From NCBI RefSeq assembly GCF_026015985.1, contig NZ_CP110389.1, forward strand, positions 5,364,001 to 5,428,000: DNA of 64,000 nt. The letters are read 5' to 3'. The position numbers and the translations under genes are program-made. Positions 34,720-43,047 of the stretch are shown here, piece after piece. The DNA comes from Rhodopseudomonas sp. P2A-2r. Its GTDB lineage: Bacteria; Pseudomonadota; Alphaproteobacteria; Rhizobiales; Xanthobacteraceae. Position 1 is the stretch's first letter, and every line of letters begins with the position of its first letter. Below the pieces are notes generated by a model. The model saw only the letters and a list, made by a program, of their open reading frames with translations. It did no database searches and had not been told where the DNA came from.

Positions 34720-36801
34720 ATGAAAATCGGTACCTTGCTGACCATCGCCATCGCCTCTCTGTCGGCCGCCGGCGGCGGGCTTGCGGTCTATGTCGCCGCG
34801 AGCCGTTACGAGACGATGGACAAGATTTCCAACGCGCAGGGGCGCCTCGAACTGGTTCGTACCGTCGGCGACATCCCGCGCTATCTCAATCCGGAACGCG
34901 GCTTCTCCACGAACATCCTGTACGGCCCCGCCGCGGTCGATCCGAAGGCGCGCGCGGAGCAGGACAAGTACCGCAAGCAGACCGACGGTGCCGTCGACAA
35001 GATGAACCGGCTCAGGACCACATCGCTCGGCGCGTTCGACGACAGCGCCGAGATTGCCGGCAAGATCGATGCGCTGAACGCTCAGTTCAAGGCGCTGCGC
35101 GCGGCCATCGACAAAGCGATCGAAGGCCCGGCGGAGGCCCGCCGCGATGCGGCCAAGAAGATCGTCGCCGACAACTCGATCTTCAACACCGCAGTCACCG
35201 CCCTGCTTGCCGAGCAGGTCCGCAAGATGGCTTCGCTGAACGGCGAGGCCTATCGCCAGGCAACCTACGCCAACGTCGCATGGACGCTGCGCGACATCGG
35301 CGGCCTCAATTCCAGCCTGCACAAGAATCTCGTCGGCGCCAACCGTGTGGCGACCGAGCAGGAGCGCCTGGACATTGCCCGCTCCCAGGGTGCCGCCGAT
35401 CAGATCCAGGCCTCGCTGCTCGAACTGCGCGGCAATCCCGCGACACCGGCCAATGTCGCGGCCGCGCTCAACAAGATGCAGGAAGTCTTCGTCGAACGCT
35501 TCGGTAAGGAGCTGAAGCTGGTCAAGGCCGGCGCCGTCAGCGGCAAATACGAACATGACGTCGACACCTATTTCGCCGAAACGCAGCTCGGTCTTGGCAC
35601 CGTGATCGGTGTACGCGACGCCTTCTACGACAACGCCGAGCAACTGCTGACCGCGGCCTATGGCAGCGCGCGTACGAGCTTCATCATCGCCCTGCTGGTG
35701 CTCGCAGCCGTCGTGGCCGCCAGTGCCGGCCTGATCGTGATGGTCCGGCGCCGGATCTGCCAGCCGATCGTCGACATCACCGCCGCCATGTCGCGCATTG
35801 CCGGCGGCGACGCGTCCGGCGACATCCCGGCCAGCAATCGCCGCGACGAGATCGGCGCGATGGCCGCCGCGGTCCAGGTCTTCAAGGACAACATGCTCAC
35901 CGCCGCCCGTCTGTCCACCGAGCAGGCGGCGGAGAACGACGCCAAGATGCGCCGCGCGCAACTGATCGACGACCTGACCCGCTCGTTCGAGTCGCGTATC
36001 GGCGAGCTGGTGGGCGGGCTGTCGTCGTCGTCGTCAACGATGGAAAACGCCGCGCGCTCCATGTCCTCGACGGCATCGACCACCAACCGGCAGGCGGGCG
36101 TCGTCGCCGAAGCCTCCGAACAGACATCGTCGAACGTCCAGATGGTGGCCAGCGCCACCGAGGAACTGACGTCCTCCATTTCCGAAATCAGCCGTCAGGT
36201 CGCGCAATCCGCGCAGATCTCGGCCCGCGCGGTCGAGGACGCGCGCCGCACCGGCGACACCGCCCAGTCGCTCGCCGCCGGCGCGCAGAAGATCGGCGAT
36301 GTGGTCACGCTGATCCAGAACATCGCCGCGCAGACCAACCTGCTGGCGCTCAACGCCACCATCGAGGCGGCCCGCGCCGGCGAGGCCGGGCGCGGCTTCG
36401 CCGTCGTCGCTTCGGAAGTGAAGTCGCTGGCCGGGCAGACCGCACAGGCCACCACCGAGATCTCCGCACAGGTCGCAGCCATCCAGGGCGCCAGTGACGA
36501 GACCGTTGCGGCGATCCGCAACGTGGTCAACGTGATCGCCGAGATCGAGCAGATCGGCAGTGCCATCGCCGCCGCCATCGAGCAGCAGGGCTCGGCGACC
36601 AAGGAAATCGCCCGCAACGTTCAGGAAGCCGCGCACGGCACTCAGAATGTCACCGCCAATATCTCCGACGTGCAGCAGGCGGCCAACGACACCGGCGCGG
36701 CGGCATCGCAAGTGCTCGGTGCAGCCGAGCAGCTGTCCCGGCAATCCACGGATCTCGCCAGCCAGGTCAATATTTTCCTCGCCGACGTCAGGGCCGCTTA
36801 G
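34720..36801 (+). CDS. Methyl-accepting chemotaxis protein
   Basis: A 693-residue chemoreceptor. TM1 at residues 5-26, a periplasmic helical sensor domain to about 318, TM2 at about 320-342 ([21 protein letters not shown]), a HAMP domain right after ([15 protein letters not shown] ... [16 protein letters not shown]), and a long cytoplasmic coiled coil with the signalling hairpin [21 protein letters not shown] and [15 protein letters not shown]. Glutamine/glutamate pairs on the flanking helices are the likely methylation sites. Ligand unknown. No CheRBW genes are nearby, which is normal for an orphan receptor. Confidence 0.93.
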   Translation: MKIGTLLTIAIASLSAAGGGLAVYVAASRYETMDKISNAQGRLELVRTVGDIPRYLNPERGFSTNILYGPAAVDPKARAEQDKYRKQTDGAVDKMNRLRTTSLGAFDDSAEIAGKIDALNAQFKALRAAIDKAIEGPAEARRDAAKKIVADNSIFNTAVTALLAEQVRKMASLNGEAYRQATYANVAWTLRDIGGLNSSLHKNLVGANRVATEQERLDIARSQGAADQIQASLLELRGNPATPANVAAALNKMQEVFVERFGKELKLVKAGAVSGKYEHDVDTYFAETQLGLGTVIGVRDAFYDNAEQLLTAAYGSARTSFIIALLVLAAVVAASAGLIVMVRRRICQPIVDITAAMSRIAGGDASGDIPASNRRDEIGAMAAAVQVFKDNMLTAARLSTEQAAENDAKMRRAQLIDDLTRSFESRIGELVGGLSSSSSTMENAARSMSSTASTTNRQAGVVAEASEQTSSNVQMVASATEELTSSISEISRQVAQSAQISARAVEDARRTGDTAQSLAAGAQKIGDVVTLIQNIAAQTNLLALNATIEAARAGEAGRGFAVVASEVKSLAGQTAQATTEISAQVAAIQGASDETVAAIRNVVNVIAEIEQIGSAIAAAIEQQGSATKEIARNVQEAAHGTQNVTANISDVQQAANDTGAAASQVLGAAEQLSRQSTDLASQVNIFLADVRAA

Positions 36802-36878
36802 GCAGCACGACGCAGAAGGATCGCGACGCGGCACCGCCGACCTGTTAGGATCATTGAAACAACCGGCGGGAATATCCG

Positions 36879-37163
36879 ATGTTGGTACAGACGGCTTGTG
36901 AAGCGCTGCGTTCGGGCCATGTGCTCGAACTGCAATATGACGGCACCTCACGACTGGTCGAGGTTCACACGGTCGGCTTCAACGCCGCCGACGAGCCGAT
37001 CGCCCACGTCTGGGAGCTCGGCCCCGAAGGCGTCGCAGGCTGGAAGATGCTGCCGCTCAAGGACGCCAGGGGCGCGCTGATCACCCACCGGAAATCGCTG
37101 GCGCCGCGGCCGGGCTACGAGCCTGGCGACCGCGAAATAAGCGTCATCACCTGCCAGCTCTAG
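36879..37163 (+). CDS. Small WYL-like hypothetical protein
   Basis: A 94-residue cytosolic protein. ALRSGHVLELQYDGTSRLVEVHTVGFNAADEPIAHVWE followed by GWKMLPLKDA resembles the SH3-like beta-barrel of WYL domains, which bind small ligands or nucleic acids in transcriptional regulators; no DNA-binding domain is attached here. The assignment is by pattern only. It begins 77 bases after the chemoreceptor. Confidence 0.6.
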   Translation: MLVQTACEALRSGHVLELQYDGTSRLVEVHTVGFNAADEPIAHVWELGPEGVAGWKMLPLKDARGALITHRKSLAPRPGYEPGDREISVITCQL

Positions 37164-37258
37164 CCTGCCGCGCGTCGCGCAAGCCCACATACAAACCCAT
37201 CTGCATTTGCTATGCGTCATCTGCGCCGAGTCCATCAACCGGGCGCAGGGAGACCGCG

Positions 37259-37399
37259 ATGGCTAAAGGTCAGATGAAGTCCAACAAGGAAAAGAAGAAA
37301 CCGAAGGCGGACAAGAACCTCAAGAAGGGCGGCGTCGCCAACGTCAACCCGTTCGCATCGAGCAAGACCCCGGCCGGCTCCGCACCGAACAAGAAGTAA
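37259..37399 (+). CDS. Small Lys-rich protein (46 aa)
   Basis: A 46-residue protein beginning MAKGQMKSNKEKKKPKADK. It is extremely basic, with many lysines, and lacks hydrophobic segments. GGGAG lies eight bases before the ATG. I recognise near-identical N-termini as a widespread small protein of Bradyrhizobium relatives; nucleic-acid or ribosome binding is a reasonable guess from composition only. Confidence 0.65.
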   Translation: MAKGQMKSNKEKKKPKADKNLKKGGVANVNPFASSKTPAGSAPNKK

Positions 37400-37417
37400 G
37401 CGTACGGCCCGGACCAG

Positions 37418-37798
37418 GTGTCCGACATCGGGCTGCACTGGAACGCGATCGACCTCATCGCGATCGCGCTGCTGGCCTGCTCGCCCGGTCTTCTGACCGG
37501 GCTTCTGCTGGGCGCCATCGCCTGGCGTGAACGCCGCGTCGGTGGTGCCGCGCTCGGCGCGCTGGCGGGCATCGCCCTCAATGCGGCGCTGCTGTTTTTC
37601 TGTTTCCGGTCGCGCATCGCGTTGGCCGACGGACTCGCCGGCGCCAGCCTGCTGGCGCTAAAGGTGAGCTTTCCCGGCATGTTACTGGGCGGCATGGCCG
37701 CGGCGTGGCGCTTCGGCGAGCGCTGGGTGGTTGCCGCCGTGGCGGGGGCCGTCACCGGCGGTGTCGCCTGGCTCGCCGGATGGTCCTGTCTCAAGTGA
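37418..37798 (+). CDS. Small polytopic membrane protein
   Basis: A 126-residue protein from a GTG start, with four hydrophobic segments (about residues 12-35, 42-62, 70-90 and 100-122), rich in Ala, Gly and Leu. Short charged loops. Nothing is recognisable beyond membrane topology. It follows the Lys-rich small gene by 18 bases and may share its transcript. Confidence 0.55.
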   Translation: MSDIGLHWNAIDLIAIALLACSPGLLTGLLLGAIAWRERRVGGAALGALAGIALNAALLFFCFRSRIALADGLAGASLLALKVSFPGMLLGGMAAAWRFGERWVVAAVAGAVTGGVAWLAGWSCLK

Positions 37799-37958
37799 CG
37801 CCCAGCCCGATGCGCCAAGGCCCGGTCAATACCCTGTGATCCACGATGTCGCGTTAAGGCTTTCCCAACCTTTGCCCCGCGCAAGGGTTGATCCCGACCG
37901 GTCCGACCTGACAAGAGTACCGCGGGAACGGGGAGAGCAGACACCAGAAGAGCCAATA

Positions 37959-38417
37959 ATGGACGATCTCCAGACGCGCCGATGCGTATCCGACTTTCTC
38001 GATGCCTTCTATGCGGGCGACACCGCGCGCCTCGCAAACTGCTGCCACGACGATATCGACAGCATCACCTATGCGCCGATCGAACTGTTCCCGCACCACG
38101 GCCAACACCGCGGCAAGGCCTGGGCGGCCGAGGCCATCCGCACCCAGCAGGAGCGCTATTCGAGCCGCCGCATCGAAATCACCTTCATGGCCGTGGACGG
38201 AGCGAAGGCTGCGACCATGCTCCAGGTGGCGCTGCAGAAACGCAGCGACCAGCGTATCCTCAGTTTCAAGATCGCCGACTTTTTCACCCTGCGCGATGGA
38301 CTCGTCTTCGAACATCGTTCGTTTTTCGATTCCTTCGACCTGGTGCAGCAGATACTCGGCCGCGACCTGACCCCCGACTACGCCAGCAGCGTCCGCCTCG
38401 CCATGCGTCCCGGCTAG
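37959..38417 (+). CDS. SnoaL-like / nuclear transport factor 2-fold protein
   Basis: A 152-residue protein with the NTF2-like cone fold pattern: VSDFLDAFYAGDTARLANCCHDDI, HGQHRGKAWAAEAI, and a C-terminal sheet ending FKIADFFTLRDGLVFEHRSFFDSFD. These domains bind small hydrophobic molecules or act as isomerases or hydratases. It is a paralogue of the gene at 38819-39250 (same start architecture, same FDLV(Q/E)Q(I/A)LG near the end), implying tandem duplication. Substrate unknown. Confidence 0.75.
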   Translation: MDDLQTRRCVSDFLDAFYAGDTARLANCCHDDIDSITYAPIELFPHHGQHRGKAWAAEAIRTQQERYSSRRIEITFMAVDGAKAATMLQVALQKRSDQRILSFKIADFFTLRDGLVFEHRSFFDSFDLVQQILGRDLTPDYASSVRLAMRPG

Positions 38418-38512
38418 CACTGCTGCGGCGGCAGATCCGCGCGACCGTTGAACCGGCCGCCCTGTTGCCACGACCGATTGGCCTTAGGCACCCATGAGAG
38501 CAATCAAATCGC

Positions 38513-38665
38513 ATGGCGCAGTCTGCCGGGCTGGTGCCCGAATTGACGCGCGGCGCGATCCTGTTGGGTGGGATTGCCGCCAGCGACGTGGAAATCGCCA
38601 TCGAGCATCTTGCAGCGCATGAAAATGACCGCTCACCGGTAACAAGAAACCACATCGAATACTAA
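38513..38665 (+). CDS. Possible 50-aa hypothetical protein
   Basis: A 50-residue frame between the two SnoaL-like genes: MAQSAGLVPELTRGAILLGGIAASDVEIAIEHL and a polar tail. The LTRGAILLGGI...DVEIAIEHL pattern looks like amphipathic helices rather than random translation, but there is no ribosome-binding site or known family to confirm it. Confidence 0.35.
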   Translation: MAQSAGLVPELTRGAILLGGIAASDVEIAIEHLAAHENDRSPVTRNHIEY

Positions 38666-38818
38666 AGTACCTACCTCTTCCTGCAATTGTGCAATGCACA
38701 AAAACGGATTGTATTTGAGCTAAACGAGATTATTCCAAGCTCAAACGATTGAACTTTCCGCGCCGCGTCGGCCCCAATATTGGCCGTGCGGCGCTATTTC
38801 ATTTCAGGATATGACCTC

Positions 38819-39250
38819 ATGACAGAGCACAGTCTCTGGCGTTTCTCGCGCGCGTTGCATCGTGCCATCAACGAACGTCAGCTGAAAGACCTCACCGACC
38901 TGATCGACGACAACATCGAATGGGCGGTTTACGGACCGATCGACATGTTTCCCTTCCTCGGCGCACGGCGCGGCAAGGCTGCAGTCATGCAGGTCTGCAA
39001 ACAGGTCGCAGACAACATCCGGATCCATCGTTTCGAACGCGAATCCGTGCTGCTCGGCGCCGATTCGGGGGCCTCGATCATGCGGTTTTCGCTCACGGCG
39101 CTGGATTCCAACCGCCCGATCAGCCTGCGACTGGCGCAGTTCGCCCAGTTCAAGGCCGGCATGCTGACCAGCATGCGGGTGGTGATCGATACGTTTGACC
39201 TGGTCGAACAGGCGTTGGGCCACCCGCTGCATCTGCCGCGGATCGCCTAA
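38819..39250 (+). CDS. SnoaL-like / NTF2-fold protein, second copy
   Basis: A 143-residue paralogue of the gene at 37959-38417. Shared features: helical start (RALHRAINERQLKDLTDLIDDNIEWAVYGPIDMFPF), then RRGKAAVMQVC, and SLRLAQFAQFKAGMLTSMRVVIDTFDLVEQALG. Divergence is large, so the duplication is old. The start at 38819 is chosen over an upstream frame opening because homology to the first copy begins here. Function unknown; cytosolic. Confidence 0.75.
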   Translation: MTEHSLWRFSRALHRAINERQLKDLTDLIDDNIEWAVYGPIDMFPFLGARRGKAAVMQVCKQVADNIRIHRFERESVLLGADSGASIMRFSLTALDSNRPISLRLAQFAQFKAGMLTSMRVVIDTFDLVEQALGHPLHLPRIA

Positions 39251-39378
39251 ACTCAGGCAAGCCTGAAGCAAGTGCTTGAACGTTGAATGTCCACCACGCA
39301 CTTTGCTGCGCTGCCACAATTCTGCCGGGCCTCAAGCGGTACTATTGGCTTCTCACGCCAACTCGCTGGGCGGCTCGC

Positions 39379-40278
39379 ATGGTGACGGCCTTGACCATCA
39401 AACTGACACGGGGCGCCGCAGTCGCGCTGCTCGCCGCAGGCGCAATCAGCGCGCCAGCCCGGGCACAGGATCCCTGGAGCATATTGGCACCGGCGGCAGC
39501 GCCGGACGATGCACCTGAAACCCACGATCAGCCGGCCGCAGTGCTGGATTTGCCGGAGCCGGACTGGAGCCTGCTCGATACCAGCACCAATGCCGCCGCA
39601 AAATCGTCGCCCCGCCAAGCGCGCGCCGGGCAGTCCGGCGACGCCACGGCGTGGACATCGCAGAACAAGGCCGACGGCTCCGCCGCCCTCTCCGTCAAGC
39701 AGCAGCTGGTGCCGTTCTGGGATGCCAGGATCGGTGCCGACATGAACGTGGCACGGAGCGCACCGAGCATGAGTACCTCCGACATGCTGCGACAGAAATA
39801 CGGACCCGACGGTTCACCATCGCAATCCGGCGGTACGGCCTGGGCGGCCGTGACCGCGCCGGGCGTGGGTTCGATCTGGGACAAGACCGCCATCGAGGCC
39901 CGCATCGATCCCGGCCAGGACCAGAGCAAACTCGCGACCTCGCTCAGCAAATCGATGCCGCTCGCCGGCGACCAGTATTCGCTGACCCTGCAGAACGGCT
40001 ACAACGTGGTGCAGCAGGCCGGCCTGCCGGTGATCGGCTTCAACGGACGCCCGACGCGCAGCTACGAGACCGATCAGTCGGCGAAGCTGCGCTTCAACGA
40101 GACCGGCACCAGCCTGGTGGCCGGCCAGTCGCTTTCGACCGTTGACGAAAAGTGGCTGCGCAAGGTGGGCGCGGAGCAACAGATCTTCGGCGGCGTCAAC
40201 ATTTCGGCGACGGTCAGCGAGACGCTGCAGGGCCCTGCCAACAAGAGCCTGACCGCAGGCTTCAAACACAGCTGGTAA
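39379..40278 (+). CDS. Secreted protein, possible outer-membrane beta-barrel
   Basis: A 299-residue protein with a signal peptide (RGAAVALLAAGAISAPARAQ, cleaved near residue 29). A Pro/Ala-rich low-complexity stretch follows, then a region of alternating polar and apolar residues and a final FKHSW; a terminal aromatic residue is typical of BAM-assembled outer-membrane barrels. Motifs such as DQYSLTLQNGYNVVQQ and FGGVNISATVSETLQG fit beta-strands. No named family. Function unknown. Confidence 0.6.
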   Translation: MVTALTIKLTRGAAVALLAAGAISAPARAQDPWSILAPAAAPDDAPETHDQPAAVLDLPEPDWSLLDTSTNAAAKSSPRQARAGQSGDATAWTSQNKADGSAALSVKQQLVPFWDARIGADMNVARSAPSMSTSDMLRQKYGPDGSPSQSGGTAWAAVTAPGVGSIWDKTAIEARIDPGQDQSKLATSLSKSMPLAGDQYSLTLQNGYNVVQQAGLPVIGFNGRPTRSYETDQSAKLRFNETGTSLVAGQSLSTVDEKWLRKVGAEQQIFGGVNISATVSETLQGPANKSLTAGFKHSW

Positions 40279-40448
40279 CCTGCTGGTAACCGTGCGCGGG
40301 TCAACTGCTACCGCGATCATGCAAAGAACGGGAGCGCGCCGCACATTGGCCGCGATCTCGTCAAATTCAGCTGCCCAGATAGTAAACTGAGTTTGTCGTG
40401 CGGGGGACAATCCGCGCTCGCTAGATGCGAACCAGCAAGGAAGAGCCG

Positions 40449-40874
40449 ATGAATGCAATACTTTCCGAAAAAACTGAATCGACCGTGGACAGCGATCTCG
40501 CCGCCGTCTCCGAAGTCGAGGCAGGGATCCGCGATTTCGTGCGCAACGACGTCGCCTATCTGCGCCGCCCGGTGCCGGGCATGCTGAACACACCGGGCAG
40601 CACCGACCTGCCGCTGGAGGCCAGCACCGAGGCCACCGTCAACAGCGTCAACTCGCTGATCCAGCGGGTCGCCGGCACCTCGCTCACCGAGATCGAAAAC
40701 CTGGTGGCGGAGCTGGAAAGCCTGCGCGACCTGCTGCATGCCGAAGGGCAGCGCGTGCAACGCGAAATCTCGGGCTATGCCCAGCTCAGCCAGGCGGCCA
40801 TGAAATCCACCCGGCTGATTGCCGACAATGTCGCGCAATGGAAGCGCACGGCGGACAATCTGCGCCAGCCCTGA
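40449..40874 (+). CDS. Coiled-coil hypothetical protein
   Basis: A 141-residue cytosolic protein with a predicted coiled coil from about residue 60 to 130 (LIQRVAGTSLTEIENLVAELESLRDLLHAEG). Acidic N-terminus. AGGAAG lies upstream of the ATG. It is followed 18 bases later by a strong terminator, so it is the end of a transcript. I know of no family. Confidence 0.65.
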   Translation: MNAILSEKTESTVDSDLAAVSEVEAGIRDFVRNDVAYLRRPVPGMLNTPGSTDLPLEASTEATVNSVNSLIQRVAGTSLTEIENLVAELESLRDLLHAEGQRVQREISGYAQLSQAAMKSTRLIADNVAQWKRTADNLRQP

Positions 40875-40892
40875 GCGACCTCCGGGTCCACG

Positions 40893-40935
40893 AAGAAAAC
40901 CGCCGGCTCCGTGGGGATCGCGGCGGTTTTCTTTT
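40893..40935 (+). terminator. Rho-independent terminator of the coiled-coil gene
   Basis: A perfect 13-base-pair stem AAGAAAACCGCCG / CGGCGGTTTTCTT with a 15-base loop, ending in TTTTCTTTTGAA on the plus strand, just after the stop codon at 40874. Confidence 0.85.
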
Positions 40936-41022
40936 GAATCCAATTGAACGCAATTTGTTCCAGCCGCGACCAAGCCCTGATGCGCGCAACGCAGCCGCAG
41001 TCCTTGTTGGGGGCAAACGATC

Positions 41023-41160
41023 GTGCAAACCATTCGGCCGAACACAACAGATCCGATCCCGCACCGGCCGTCGTCGCCCAGGATGGGAACGATTATCGTC
41101 CGATTCGTCGGCCTTCTGGTGATTGCGGTGGGGCTGCTGGCCTGGGCGTGGAGCCGCTGA
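41023..41160 (+). CDS. Possible tiny membrane protein
   Basis: A 45-residue frame from a GTG at 41023, or 25 residues from the ATG at 41083. The C-terminal part is one hydrophobic helix (IIVRFVGLLVIAVGLLAWAW) ending in SR, a shape typical of small single-pass inner-membrane proteins. The GTG has GGGGG nine bases upstream. Weakly supported. Confidence 0.35.
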   Translation: MQTIRPNTTDPIPHRPSSPRMGTIIVRFVGLLVIAVGLLAWAWSR

Positions 41161-41210
41161 TGGACCGGCTCACGCAATGCCGCTCGCGCGACATGGTTAG
41201 CAAAGTCTGA

Positions 41211-41354
41211 CTAGCGGCCGGCGACCGGGGCGTTGTCCAGCGAGTAGCCGCCGTCGGCATAACCCTTCACCACCATTCCCGTGACCAGCATCACTGCCAG
41301 CGTGATGCTGGCAAAGATGAAGCCTACAAATTTCAGTCCGGTGCGGTCAGCCAT
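41211..41354 (-). CDS. Small single-pass membrane protein
   Basis: A 47-residue protein (MADRTGLKFVGFIFA) with one transmembrane helix at about residues 7-30 (FVGFIFASITLAVMLVTGMVV) and a short polar tail. The start at 41354 has GGGG six bases upstream, better than two earlier in-frame ATGs. Probably inner membrane. Function unknown. Confidence 0.55.
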   Translation of the reverse strand: MADRTGLKFVGFIFASITLAVMLVTGMVVKGYADGGYSLDNAPVAGR

Positions 41355-41463
41355 TGTCATCCCCAAAGCGTATTCAGTCATCGTAGCGTAAGTATCAAGA
41401 CACTCTCGCAAGGTTCAGAACGCGTTAACGCGCGCCCTGTTCCCTTGAAGAAAATTGGATTGG

Positions 41464-41946
41464 TTAACCAGCGTCGCTCCGGCGCGGCACGAACGCCGTC
41501 GCCATGAAAGTCATCACCTGTTCGCCGTGCTGGTTGGTGACGATGTTGCGGGCCTGGACGATGCCCCAGCCCGGCCGCGTCGCGGTCGCGCGCACGGTCT
41601 CCACCTGGTTGGCGTAGCTGATCGTATCACCTGCCCTTACCGGCTTCAGCCAGCGCAACTCGCGAAACCCCGGCGACGGCCCCCATGTCGCCACCGTCTC
41701 GCCGGCGGCAATCTGCGCCGCGGTCTCCCGTTGGCCGTCGGCCACCAGCAGCTTCATGCCTACCGCCGCGACGTGCCAGCCCGACGCGACAAGCCCGCCG
41801 AACAGCGATCGTCGACCGGCGTCCTCGTCGAGATGAAACGGCTGCGGGTCGAACTGGGCAGCGAACTTCTTGATCAGCTCGGCGGTGAAGGTGAACGATC
41901 CCAGTTCGCGCCGATGGCCCACTTTGATGTCTTCGAGAAATCGCAT
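41464..41946 (-). CDS. MaoC-like dehydratase (hot-dog fold)
   Basis: A 160-residue MaoC/(R)-hydratase family protein. The active-site region is FDPQPFHLDEDAG followed by GGLVASGWHVAA, with the Asp and His that activate water for hydration of enoyl-CoA. It lies three bases after a paralogue on the same strand, so both are in one operon and could form a heterodimer, as seen with some two-subunit MaoC enzymes. Natural substrate unknown; other possibilities are mesaconyl-CoA or bile-acid-like enoyl-CoA hydratases. Confidence 0.85.
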   Translation of the reverse strand: MRFLEDIKVGHRRELGSFTFTAELIKKFAAQFDPQPFHLDEDAGRRSLFGGLVASGWHVAAVGMKLLVADGQRETAAQIAAGETVATWGPSPGFRELRWLKPVRAGDTISYANQVETVRATATRPGWGIVQARNIVTNQHGEQVMTFMATAFVPRRSDAG

Positions 41947-41949
41947 CGC

Positions 41950-42402
41950 TCAACCCTGGTCCATTGCAGCGGCGCGGCCAATGATGATCGGCGCGACCAT
42001 CTCCGCCACGGCCTGCCCGGCGGCGTTGCGCGTGCTGCACTTGAATGTCACGATTCCGGTCTCGGGACGGCTCTGCGACGGTCGCGCTTCCAGCACCTCA
42101 ACATCCATCGTGAGGTCGTCGCCGGGCCGAAACGGCGCCAGCCAGCGCATCTCGTTGACGCCGGGCGAGCCCATCGACGCGGTGTTGTGCAGGAAGCCGT
42201 CGAACATCATCCGCATCATCAGCGCACACATGTGCCATCCGGATCCTGCGAGGCCCTTGAGCATCGACTTGCTGGCGGCGGCTTCGTCGAGATGCATCGG
42301 CTGCGGATCGAATTCCGTGGCAAACGCGATGATCTCTTCGCGCGTCACATGGCGCGGCCCGAATGTGCCGAAATGTCCCGGCGGGAAATCTTCGAATGTC
42401 AT
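41950..42402 (-). CDS. MaoC-like dehydratase (hot-dog fold), second subunit or paralogue
   Basis: A 150-residue paralogue of the adjacent gene: TFEDFPPGHFGTFGPRHVTREEIIAFATEFDPQPMHLDEAAA followed by GLAGSGWHMCALMMR. Catalytic-type Asp and His are conserved in FDPQPMHLDE. Two starts (42408 and 42402) are possible; neither has a strong ribosome-binding site. It is the first gene of the two-gene operon. Confidence 0.83.
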   Translation of the reverse strand: MTFEDFPPGHFGTFGPRHVTREEIIAFATEFDPQPMHLDEAAASKSMLKGLAGSGWHMCALMMRMMFDGFLHNTASMGSPGVNEMRWLAPFRPGDDLTMDVEVLEARPSQSRPETGIVTFKCSTRNAAGQAVAEMVAPIIIGRAAAMDQG

Positions 42403-42578
42403 GGTCATGATGGGAATTGCCGGTGAGGAGGCCTGATTGTGGCCGCTATTTGCGTCATTCTCAAGCAACGCGGTCGCATGGCCTGCCCGCGATCTTGCCC
42501 GCAACAACCTTCAGCGATAGTGCCTGTACGGCCAGATTTTTGCATGTCACTTTCGCTGAATCGCCAGGAGAGCGTTCG

Positions 42579-42872
42579 ATGTTCGAGTTTCGAGATCTTT
42601 TTCAGTGGGACCGTTTCATCACGCCCACGATCATCAAGACGTTTTACTGGCTGATCATCGTGCTGATCCTGTTGTTCGGCGTCTCCGGCGTTTTCTCCGG
42701 CCTCGCCGCCATGGCCATCAGTCCGTTCGGCGGATTCATTATCGTTCTGTCGAGCATCGCCAGCGTCGTCGTCGGCATCGTCTTCTCGCGTATCGCCGCC
42801 GAATTCATCCTTATCGTCTTTCGTATCAACGAGCATCTCGGCGCCATTCGCGACCAGGGCCAGGTGCATTGA
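42579..42872 (+). CDS. DUF4282 domain membrane protein
   Basis: A 97-residue protein. FRDLFQWDRFITPTIIKTFYWL, two transmembrane helices (about residues 22-43 and 48-72) and FSRIAAEFILIVFRINEHL are the DUF4282 pattern. AGGAG lies eight bases before the ATG. Inner membrane; function unknown. A palindromic repeat follows 15 bases after the stop. Confidence 0.8.
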   Translation: MFEFRDLFQWDRFITPTIIKTFYWLIIVLILLFGVSGVFSGLAAMAISPFGGFIIVLSSIASVVVGIVFSRIAAEFILIVFRINEHLGAIRDQGQVH

Positions 42873-42887
42873 ACTATCGTATGCATC

Positions 42888-43034
42888 GTGTCCCGGACGC
42901 GCTGCGTCATTCTGAGGCGATGCGCTTGCATCGCCGCCATGCCGCTGCGCAGATCCGGGATCCAAGTAACTTCTTTGCAAGAACCGTGGCCCCGGATCTG
43001 CGGCGCACCGCTTCGCGCTGCGCAGCGTCCGGGG
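42888..43034. repeat. Palindromic intergenic repeat, TCCCGGAC family, copy 2
   Basis: Same block order as 2239-2372: GTGTCCCGGACGC, then GCGCAGATCCGGGA, then GGCCCCGGATCTGCGGCGCACC and GCGCTGCGCAGCGTCCGGGG. It sits between convergent genes (DUF4282 and ychF), where a bidirectional terminator would be useful, although no T runs are present. Confidence 0.7.
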
Positions 43035-43047
43035 AACAGATCAGCGT

